From NCBI RefSeq assembly GCF_900172375.1, contig NZ_FWFS01000005.1:124001-188000 (forward strand): 64,000 bases of DNA, written 5' to 3'. The translations under genes and the position numbers were made by a program. The notes below the pieces were generated by a model. That model saw nothing but the letters and a program-made list of their open reading frames with translations, was not told the origin of the DNA and searched no databases. Source of the stretch: Aquimixticola soesokkakensis. Lineage in GTDB: Bacteria; Pseudomonadota; Alphaproteobacteria; Rhodobacterales; Rhodobacteraceae. Positions 35,049 through 41,790 of the stretch are shown one piece after another; position 1 is the first letter of the stretch, and every line of letters starts with the position of its first letter.

Positions 35049-35507
35049 CTATTCGTCCACGACCACAAACAGGTTGGGCACGGCTGGACAGGGGCTTAGT
35101 TCGTTGGTCACCACATCCGAGAGGCGCGATTGGTGCAAAAAGACATAGACCTGCGCCGAAAGCCCTTCCCACAGGCGGTTGGTCATCGATTGCGCGCGGC
35201 TGCCCGACACGCCGCCCGATGCCCCTGCGCCGGTGTGCATCGCCGACACGGTTTCATCGACCGCCTCCAGAATGTCGCTCACCCGAATCTCCGACGGGAT
35301 CTTGGCAAGGCGATAGCCCCCGCCCGGTCCGCGCACCGAATCCACCAGACCCGCGCGGCGCAGCTTGACGAAAAGCTGTTCGAGATAGGGCAGCGAAATA
35401 TCCTGTCGCTTGGAAATCTCCGCCAAAGACAACAGCTTGCCCTCTTTTTGCAGCGCCAGATCAGCCAGAGCGACCATCGCATAGCGCCCCTTTGTACTCA
35501 GTTTCAT
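35049..35507 (-). CDS. iscR: IscR-type Rrf2 regulator with a single cysteine
   Basis: A 152-aa Rrf2 regulator heading the Fe-S operon. The winged helix covers about residues 1-65 (MKLSTKGRYAMVALADLAL, LPYLEQLFVKLRRAGLV, SVRGPGGGYRLA). The three cluster-binding cysteines of E. coli IscR (92, 98, 104) are replaced by the Gly/Ser-rich stretch AMHTGAGASGGVSGSR. The only cysteine is Cys140 in ELSPCPAVPN. Rhodobacter sphaeroides IscR is known to be of this unusual type and still to bind a cluster and repress iron-sulfur genes. Expected to autoregulate through the promoter near 35920. Confidence 0.92.
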   Translation of the reverse strand: MKLSTKGRYAMVALADLALQKEGKLLSLAEISKRQDISLPYLEQLFVKLRRAGLVDSVRGPGGGYRLAKIPSEIRVSDILEAVDETVSAMHTGAGASGGVSGSRAQSMTNRLWEGLSAQVYVFLHQSRLSDVVTNELSPCPAVPNLFVVVDE

Positions 35508-35884
35508 CGCCCGTTCTCCAACCCGTCGTTACAAGGCATCTCCTGCCACAGGCAGGCGCCCCCGTTTTCTGGCACATTCCTAGCGCGCAGGGCGCGGTTA
35601 GGAAACACACAGCACCCACACACAGCGTACCGACACAGTCCCGTTGCCCGCCCGTCGGCAGCCCGTTTGCAGCCTGCCCGCAGCCCGCCTGAACCTCGCC
35701 CGTTCAGCCAACCAGCACCGCCTGAGCGCGAAATACTGCCCGCTTTGGGCCTAATACCCGTCAGCGACAGCAAAAAACCGCCCCCAACCGCGCGAGAATC
35801 CCCATCCATCATTGACGCAGAGGCCTTTGACGCTTACCTCCGTGTCACCCGTGCGCGGCCACCGACTGTGGGTCGTTGCCACTG

Positions 35885-35901
35885 TTTAGAATTGTTCTAA
35901 G
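35885..35901. promoter_or_regulatory. Irr box (iron control element)
   Basis: TTTAGAATTGTTCTAAG: perfect TTAGAA/TTCTAA arms around 3 bp, matching the alphaproteobacterial Irr/ICE consensus of TTTAGAA-N3-TTCTAAA type. It covers the -10 of the presumed iscR promoter on the minus strand. Confidence 0.72.
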
Positions 35902-35922
35902 GTGCCTGACCGAATTCGTCAA
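35894..35922 (-). promoter_or_regulatory. Predicted promoter of the iscR-suf operon
   Basis: On the minus strand, TTGACG (35922-35917), 17 bp, then TAGAAC (35899-35894). The -35 lies in a dyad TTGACGAATTCGGTCA that could be the IscR site; the -10 lies in the Irr box. Start of transcription would be about 380 nt before the iscR ATG. Confidence 0.6.
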
Positions 35923-36157
35923 GAATGAAGGTCGCGGAATTCCCCCAGCGAATTCCACCACCCCCCTAGAGCTGTGCTGGACAGACGCAACCGTTGCCAG
36001 CCCCGCGTTGTCGGGGCCCCTGCGCCCCCGTCAAAGCGGCCACGACAAAGCGCGGACAAGACACTGCGGCCTCGCGCCGTTCAACGAAGATCGTTGCAGG
36101 CCCCGCGCCTGCGCGAAACCAGACCAAGCGCACCGCGCTGCAGGAGACAGGGACCCG

Positions 36158-36811
36158 ATGCCCGAAGTGATTTTTCCCGGCCCCGAAGGCCGGCTTGAAG
36201 GCCGTTATCACCCCCAGCGCGAGCGCGACGCCCCCATCGCCATCATCTTGCACCCGCATCCGCAGTTTGGCGGCACGATGAACAACCGCGTCGTCTACAA
36301 CCTGCATTATGCCTTCCACAACATGGGCTTTACCGTGTTGCGGTTCAATTTCCGGGGGGTGGGCCGCTCGCAGGGCGAATATGATCAGGGCATTGGTGAA
36401 TTGTCCGATGCGGCCTCGGCGCTGGATTACCTGCAATCGCAAAACCCCAATGCCAAACATTGCTGGGTTGCGGGCTTTTCCTTCGGGGCATGGATCGGCA
36501 TGCAATTGCTGATGCGCCGCCCCGAAATCACCGGCTTTATTTCCGTGGCTCCGCCCGCGAATATGTACGATTTTTCGTTCCTGGCGCCCTGCCCGTCTTC
36601 GGGTTTGATCATCAACGGCACCGCCGACCGTGTGGCCCCGCCCAAGGACACCGAAACGCTGGTGAACAAGCTGCACGAGCAAAAAGGCATCACCATCACC
36701 CACGAACAAGTCGAGGGTGCGGGGCATTTCTTTGAAGACCCGCATATGGAAACCATGATCGGATCGGTGGATGGCTATGTGCGCCGTCGCCTGACCGAAA
36801 ACAGCCGCTAA
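36158..36811 (+). CDS. Alpha/beta hydrolase (dienelactone-hydrolase-like serine esterase)
   Basis: A 217-aa soluble hydrolase. The oxyanion segment IILHPHPQFGGTMNN lies at 29-43 and FNFRGVGRSQG follows. The nucleophile is Ser108 in AGFSFGAW; the acid is probably the Asp of NGTADRVAPP and the histidine that of GAGHFF. This variant with HPHP...GGTM is a widely conserved group with no settled substrate. The ATG at 36158 has AGGGAC upstream. It starts a three-gene run with the 86-aa and tandem-HD proteins. Confidence 0.9.
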   Translation: MPEVIFPGPEGRLEGRYHPQRERDAPIAIILHPHPQFGGTMNNRVVYNLHYAFHNMGFTVLRFNFRGVGRSQGEYDQGIGELSDAASALDYLQSQNPNAKHCWVAGFSFGAWIGMQLLMRRPEITGFISVAPPANMYDFSFLAPCPSSGLIINGTADRVAPPKDTETLVNKLHEQKGITITHEQVEGAGHFFEDPHMETMIGSVDGYVRRRLTENSR

Positions 36812-36820
36812 GGACCCATC

Positions 36821-37081
36821 ATGAGTGCGACGAACGACCTAGCCGATGCGCTGGCGCGCGACACGATCGAGGCCATGGCCGAAACCGGCGACGACCAGCT
36901 CGTGGCCGAAGTCGCACGGGTGATCGGTGCCACCTCGACCACCACGCAGGAGGCGTTTCTGACCGCCGCCCGCGTGCGCATGGCCGAACAGCGCGGGCGG
37001 GCTTTTCTCGAGGCGCGCATCCGCGAAATCAGGACCGGCAGTGCGCGCACCGAGGCCCCGCAGGACAGCGGCAACGACTAG
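36821..37081 (+). CDS. Small helical protein, family not recognised
   Basis: An 86-aa, mostly helical, acidic protein (DLADALARDTIEAMAETGDD; RVRMAEQRGRAFLEARIREIR), with no membrane segment and no cysteine. It starts 9 bp after the hydrolase gene and ends 2 bp before the tandem-HD gene, so all three are surely cotranscribed. The tight packing supports it being real; function unknown. Confidence 0.75.
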   Translation: MSATNDLADALARDTIEAMAETGDDQLVAEVARVIGATSTTTQEAFLTAARVRMAEQRGRAFLEARIREIRTGSARTEAPQDSGND

Positions 37082-37083
37082 AA

Positions 37084-38277
37084 ATGACGCTGACACAGTC
37101 TTTCGAGGCGGGATCAACCGCCCGCCTCGACGCCCAATTTGCCTTTCTGATGGAAGCCGACCGCCTGAAAACGGTCGAGCGCGCCAATCAGACGATGGAC
37201 CGCGCAAGGTTCGAAAACTCCGCCGAACATAGCTGGCATGCCGCCCTTGCGGCTGCTGTTTTCGCCCCCCTTGCGCAGACGGGCGTCGATGTCGACCGCG
37301 CCATCACCATGCTGTTGCTGCATGATATCGTCGAAATCGATGCAGGCGACCACCCGATCCATATTTTCCACAACCCCGTCGAGGTGGCCGAGGCCGAAGC
37401 CCGCGCCGCCACGCGCATTTACGGGCTTTTGCCCGAGGATCTGCGCGCGCGCTTTCTGGCGCTGTGGCAGGAATTCGAAGCGATGCAGACGCCCACCGCG
37501 CGCTATGCCAAGGCGGTGGATTTCCTGACACCTGTGCTGCAATCCGTTGGCGCGCCAGAGCAGAGCGATGAGGAACGCGAGATCGTCTGGCGCAACCTGA
37601 CCGCGGGGCGCGCAACGAAAACCGCCGCCATTGTGCCCGCGCTCTACCGGTTTTGCATCGACCGCTTCGAAGAGCGCCCCGGGGAGGAGGATCTGGCCGC
37701 GCGCTTTGCCTTCTGGTGCGAGGCCGACAAGCTCAAATCCGTGCTGCGCGCCACGCCCATTGCGGACGGCTCGCGCCCCGAAAACACGGGCGAACATAGC
37801 TGGCATGTGATGCTCTATGCGCTCACGCTTGGCGATCTGGCCGCCCCGCAGGTTGATCTTGCGCTGGCGCTGAGGATGCTTTTGTTGCACGACATCGTCG
37901 AAGTGGACGCGGGGGACACCCCGATCCACGGTGCGGTGGACCCCGCCGCCCAAGCCGCCCAGGCGCGCGCCGAACTCAAAGCGGCGCACCGTTTGTTCGG
38001 GCTGCTGCCCCGGGCCACAGCCACAGAGTTTCGCGCCACGTGGGACGCTTTCGAGGCGGCCCAAAGTCCGACGGCAATTTTTGCCAAATCCATCGACCGC
38101 GCCCAGCCGGTGCTGCACAATCTGGCCAGTGACGGCGGGTCCTGGCGGACCTATGACGTGACTTTGGCCCAGCTTGACACCCGCGTGGGCGACAAGATCG
38201 CGCGCGGCGCGCCCGCGCTTTGGCCCTTTATCCGGGCACGGGTTTTTCCGTGGTTTGCCGCCATGGGCCGCGCGTGA
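37084..38277 (+). CDS. Tandem HD-domain phosphohydrolase (two YfbR-like domains fused)
   Basis: A 397-aa protein made of two copies of an HD_3-type domain. Copy 1 (about 13-200) has EHSW with His49 and HDIVEIDAGD with His80-Asp81. Copy 2 (about 205-385) has EHSW with His238 and HDIVEVDAGD with His269-Asp270. Both metal sites appear intact. Single-domain relatives such as YfbR and HDDC2 remove phosphate from deoxynucleoside monophosphates; the same activity is inferred. FAFLMEADRLKTV and FAFWCEADKLKSV show the duplication plainly. Confidence 0.9.
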   Translation: MTLTQSFEAGSTARLDAQFAFLMEADRLKTVERANQTMDRARFENSAEHSWHAALAAAVFAPLAQTGVDVDRAITMLLLHDIVEIDAGDHPIHIFHNPVEVAEAEARAATRIYGLLPEDLRARFLALWQEFEAMQTPTARYAKAVDFLTPVLQSVGAPEQSDEEREIVWRNLTAGRATKTAAIVPALYRFCIDRFEERPGEEDLAARFAFWCEADKLKSVLRATPIADGSRPENTGEHSWHVMLYALTLGDLAAPQVDLALALRMLLLHDIVEVDAGDTPIHGAVDPAAQAAQARAELKAAHRLFGLLPRATATEFRATWDAFEAAQSPTAIFAKSIDRAQPVLHNLASDGGSWRTYDVTLAQLDTRVGDKIARGAPALWPFIRARVFPWFAAMGRA

Positions 38278-38432
38278 TGTCAAAACACCAAAGGACGCGC
38301 GCGCGAGGTCCCGCTGATCTATCGCAAAAGACGCATCTGCGGGTGACAAACCGGCAGGATTGGCGCTAATCTGTGCACAATCAAAGGATCAATCATAGGT
38401 TCCGTGCCAAGCGGACGAAAGAGAGCAGTGAC

Positions 38433-39020
38433 ATGAGCGATATTTCCACCCAGCAGGCGGTGCACCTGCCCCCGACCCGGCGGCGGTTTCTGGCGCTTGG
38501 CGCCTCTGCCCTTGGCCTTGCGGCCTGCAACAATTCCATCAGCTCGAACGGCGGCGCGACGATCGACGCGCGCGTCGATGCCACGCTGAACTACCTTTAT
38601 AACGACTTTCCCGGCACGCAGCAGTTGCGCGACAAATCGGTGGGCATTCTGGTCATGCCGCTGATCACCGAAGCGGGGTTTGGCCTTGGCGGCGCTTACG
38701 GGCGCGGCGCGCTTCGGGTGGGCAACACAACGGTGGATTACTATAATTCCGCCCAAGCGAGCTTTGGCTTGCAGATCGGCGCACAGCAATACGCCCATGT
38801 TTTGTTCTTCATGACCAACGCGGCCCTGTCGGAATTCCGCTCCTCGGCGGGTTGGGCGGCAGGCGCGGATGTGGAATATGCCATCGCCAATCGCGGCGAG
38901 AACCTGACGGCGGAAACCACCACATCGCGCGCACCTGTGATTGCGGTTGTCTTCGGTCAGGCGGGTCTGATCGCGGGCGCAACCGTGCGCGGCACCAAAT
39001 ACACGCGCATCATCCCCTAA
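38433..39020 (+). CDS. Tat-type lipoprotein of the YSC84/SYLF lipid-binding family
   Basis: A 195-aa predicted lipoprotein. The start at 38433 gives TRRRFLALGASALGLAAC, combining a twin-arginine signal with a lipobox cysteine at about residue 31. The rest matches SYLF/YSC84 proteins: KSVGILVMPLITEAGFGLGGAYGRGAL and an end of IAGATVRGTKYTRI. The family binds phosphoinositides in eukaryotes; the bacterial role is unclear. Single gene, with a terminator after it. Confidence 0.88.
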   Translation: MSDISTQQAVHLPPTRRRFLALGASALGLAACNNSISSNGGATIDARVDATLNYLYNDFPGTQQLRDKSVGILVMPLITEAGFGLGGAYGRGALRVGNTTVDYYNSAQASFGLQIGAQQYAHVLFFMTNAALSEFRSSAGWAAGADVEYAIANRGENLTAETTTSRAPVIAVVFGQAGLIAGATVRGTKYTRIIP

Positions 39021-39050
39021 AAACGCCGAGAACGCGCCAGAAATACCAGA

Positions 39051-39077
39051 AAAGCGCCCGCATTTGCGGGCGCTTTC
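39051..39077. terminator. Bidirectional terminator between the YSC84 and TerB-like genes
   Basis: AAAGCGCCCGC (39051-39061) pairs with GCGGGCGCTTT (39066-39076) across ATTT, between convergent genes. Confidence 0.85.
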
Positions 39078-39108
39078 GACCATGGCAGGCGGCGCTATTC
39101 CTGCAGCG

Positions 39109-40149
39109 CTATTCCTCTTGAGTGCCTTTTAACTTGAGCCGGCGCGACAGAGCGCTCCCCAAACCGCTCCCCAGCCGGCCTGCAACGCCGCGCGACAGGC
39201 GTTCGGTCGCATCTGACACTTGCGCGGTCGCTTTTCGCGCACTGTACAACAAAGACCCGGCCCGCGTAGAGACATTGCGCGCGCCCGTGCCAAGCCCCTG
39301 CGCAACCGCCTCCGCGCCTTTGGCCACCTGTCCTGCGGCAGTGCCCGCACCTTCGGACACGCCCTTGCCGACAAAGTTGAGGGTCCGGCTGATCGACATA
39401 TTGATTTCGGTGCGCAAAATCTCGTCGATCTTTTCCAACGCAAGCTCTTCGCGCTCGTCCAGCTTGCCATCGGCAAGCGCAATCTCGTGCAAGAGCGCCA
39501 TCAAGTCCTTGCGCATCACCTCGGCGTTGCAATCTTCGGCGTCGCGCACAAAGGCCCCAAGCGCCGTCGCGCTTTCGCGCAGGGAAATTTTGGCGTCATT
39601 TTCGGCGATCAGGTTGATGGCACGCGACGCATAGCGCGCATCAATGCCCCACTCCTCGACGAAATAGTCTTTGATGACCTGCAATTCCCGCTCATCCGCA
39701 TGGCCGTCGATTTCACTCATCTTGACTGCAAGCGTGCCGATCATGTCGACAAGGGTCACGCCCAAAATGTCCACGGGCGTGTTGATGAAAACCGGCACCG
39801 AGACGACGCGCGTACCGGCATAACTTCCCGCCAGCCGCGTCACGCCGAAATAGGCGCTTGCAGTGACCAGGCCGGCCGCGATCGTCCAGCCAACCGGTGT
39901 TGCCGCCGTTGCCACCCCAAGGGTCGCCATTATGCCAGAGCCTCCGAAAAAACCGCCGAGCGTGGTCGATGTCGCGGCGAAATTGGCGTCGGCCATCGCC
40001 ACCCCGCCGACATCCCATAGCTCCATCACCCGCCTGGAGTAGCGCAAAGACCGATAGGCATCCGCGCCGATCCCCAGTTTCATGCGAAACCGCAAATCAT
40101 CCGCGACGACACCGTCGATGCCCTCGAAATCTTCCAGTGTGGTTGTCAT
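39109..40149 (-). CDS. TerB-like domain protein with membrane segment
   Basis: A 346-aa protein. A glycine-rich hydrophobic region (about 60-110: TTLGGFFGGSGIMATLGV, VGWTIAAGLVTASAYFGV) is followed by two acidic helices of TerB type, MSEIDGHADERELQVIKDYF and IALADGKLDEREELALEKI, placed as in tellurite-resistance TerB/DjlA N-terminal domains. The C-terminal 80 residues are glycine/alanine/arginine-rich (KGVSEGAGTAAGQVAKGAEA). Function unknown. One base separates it from the upstream membrane-protein gene, so they form a pair. Confidence 0.72.
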   Translation of the reverse strand: MTTTLEDFEGIDGVVADDLRFRMKLGIGADAYRSLRYSRRVMELWDVGGVAMADANFAATSTTLGGFFGGSGIMATLGVATAATPVGWTIAAGLVTASAYFGVTRLAGSYAGTRVVSVPVFINTPVDILGVTLVDMIGTLAVKMSEIDGHADERELQVIKDYFVEEWGIDARYASRAINLIAENDAKISLRESATALGAFVRDAEDCNAEVMRKDLMALLHEIALADGKLDEREELALEKIDEILRTEINMSISRTLNFVGKGVSEGAGTAAGQVAKGAEAVAQGLGTGARNVSTRAGSLLYSARKATAQVSDATERLSRGVAGRLGSGLGSALSRRLKLKGTQEE

Positions 40150-40150
40150 C

Positions 40151-40594
40151 TTATGCCTGTGCCACCGTCATTTCCAGCGCGTCGCAAAACGCTGTCATGC
40201 CTGCCCCGACACGCCCCTGCATGATATCGGCCAAGGCCCCGGCGCCGATACCAACCGCCAGCATCAACGGCGTCAGCAAAACGCTAAGCGCGGGCCCCAG
40301 AAGCGGAACGGCGCCAATCACAAGGCTCATCAAGGCCGCGACCATCGCCCCGAACATCAGATTGGGAAAGCTGCGCAGCAGGACCAGGCAGATTTCGACA
40401 ATCTTGCGCCCGATGGCGAGGGTTTTACCGCCGATCACACAGGTGACATCGGCAAGCTTCAACAACAGAGATTTGGCATCTGCTGACATATTCATCCGCA
40501 TCAGGGCGGCGCGGATGTCGCGCAGCGGCATCACGCGCTGTGGATCCAAAGCCTCCTGCGTCAGGGGGAGCGCACCGTCGCTTTGTGGGTTCAT
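40151..40594 (-). CDS. Membrane protein paired with the TerB-like protein
   Basis: A 147-aa protein with two or three hydrophobic segments (CLVLLRSFPNLMFGAMVAALMSLVIGAVPLLG and LSVLLTPLMLAVGIGAGALADI) after a 60-residue soluble N-terminus. I do not recognise the family. The stop lies one base before the TerB-like gene, implying joint translation and perhaps a membrane complex. The start at 40594 gives MNPQSDGALPLTQ. Confidence 0.65.
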   Translation of the reverse strand: MNPQSDGALPLTQEALDPQRVMPLRDIRAALMRMNMSADAKSLLLKLADVTCVIGGKTLAIGRKIVEICLVLLRSFPNLMFGAMVAALMSLVIGAVPLLGPALSVLLTPLMLAVGIGAGALADIMQGRVGAGMTAFCDALEMTVAQA

Positions 40595-40700
40595 GCCATG
40601 CCTCGCATCAAATTATTCTGCAACAGAACGAATGTTCACCCGCGCTTGCACCCTGTCAAGGCCTACACCCCCGCGCGCGCCGCACCCCCAGTGCTGCAGT

Positions 40701-41573
40701 CTAGCCCAGTGCCTTGAGGCGCTTGAACAGCGCAGAGGTGTCCCAGCGTCCGCCCCCCATCAGCTGCACCTCTTTGTAGAACTGGTCGACCAGCGCGGTG
40801 ACAGGCAGGCTTGCGCCGACCTCATCGCCCGCTTCCAGACAGATTTTCAGATCCTTGCGCATCCAATCCACCGCAAACCCGTGCTCGAACGCGTCGGCCA
40901 GCATGGTTTTGTGACGGTTGGCCATCTGCCAGCTGCCGGCCGCGCCTTGAGAAATCACCTCGACCACCGCTTCGCCGTCAAGGCCGGATTTCTCCGCCAT
41001 CAGCAGGGCTTCCGACAGGCCCTGGACCAATCCTGCGATGGCGATCTGGTTGCACATTTTGGTCACCTGCCCTGCGCCGACCTCGCCCAGACGGCGACAG
41101 ATTTTGGCATAGGCCTCCATGATTGGCGCGGCGCGGTCAAAATCGGCCTGTGCGCCGCCGCACATCACCGACAGCGCACCGTTTTCGGCCCCCGCCTGCC
41201 CGCCAGAGACCGGTGCATCCACATAGCCGATCCCCTGCGCCTGCGCCTGCGCTGCAAGGTCGCGGGTCACTTTGGGTGAGACTGTTGTGTGATCGACGTA
41301 AATCGCCCCCGATGCCATGCCCGCCAAAGCGCCGTTTTCCCCCAGCACCACCGAACGCAGGTCGTCGTCATTGCCCACACAGGAAAACACGATGTCAGCC
41401 CCGCGCGCCGCTTGTGCCGGTGTCGGCGCGAACCGGCCGCCATGCTCTTTGGCCCAGGCCTCGGCTTTGGCGGCCGTGCGGTTGTAGACACAAACGTCAT
41501 GTCCCATGGCGGCCAGATGCCCCGCCATCGGGTAGCCCATGACGCCAAGGCCCAGAAAGGTAAGTGTTGCCAT
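40701..41573 (-). CDS. Beta-hydroxyacid dehydrogenase (3-hydroxyisobutyrate dehydrogenase / tartronate semialdehyde reductase family)
   Basis: A 290-aa NAD(P)-dependent oxidoreductase. The nucleotide motif FLGLGVMGYPMAGHL is at 5-19, the substrate segment DAPVSGGQAGAENG near 120 and the catalytic Lys in GAGQVTKMCNQ near 168, which continues into the usual helix. The specific hydroxyacid is uncertain. AAGGATAT before the ATG at 41573 sets the start; the extra upstream frame has no support. A single gene. Confidence 0.9.
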   Translation of the reverse strand: MATLTFLGLGVMGYPMAGHLAAMGHDVCVYNRTAAKAEAWAKEHGGRFAPTPAQAARGADIVFSCVGNDDDLRSVVLGENGALAGMASGAIYVDHTTVSPKVTRDLAAQAQAQGIGYVDAPVSGGQAGAENGALSVMCGGAQADFDRAAPIMEAYAKICRRLGEVGAGQVTKMCNQIAIAGLVQGLSEALLMAEKSGLDGEAVVEVISQGAAGSWQMANRHKTMLADAFEHGFAVDWMRKDLKICLEAGDEVGASLPVTALVDQFYKEVQLMGGGRWDTSALFKRLKALG

Positions 41574-41790
41574 CGTGATATCCTTTGTGTTGCCCCAAAC
41601 GCCGCGATCCGCGCCCGGGCGTGCTGGTCGGCCAGGGCGCGGATCGAAAGACCGTGAGGGGCCTTTTACCGCGTGCCGCATTGGCTTAAAGATGCACGAA
41701 ACGTAAACGCCGCGGCGCGCGCGTCAACAGGCATTCCCGCAAGACGGCCCTGCACGTGCACCCCTTAGCTTCTTCGAAGGTAGCTCCCCT

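Larger units (their letters stand above)
35508..36157. other. Long intergenic region between iscR and the hydrolase gene
   Basis: About 650 bp. It contains a minus-strand promoter with Irr box at 35885-35922 and, below it, a 380-nt presumed iscR leader with several GC-rich stems. A cysteine-rich frame at 35504-35812 on the minus strand ends in a 4-nt overlap with iscR but has poor codon character. The plus-strand promoter of the hydrolase gene must lie to the right. Confidence 0.6.
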
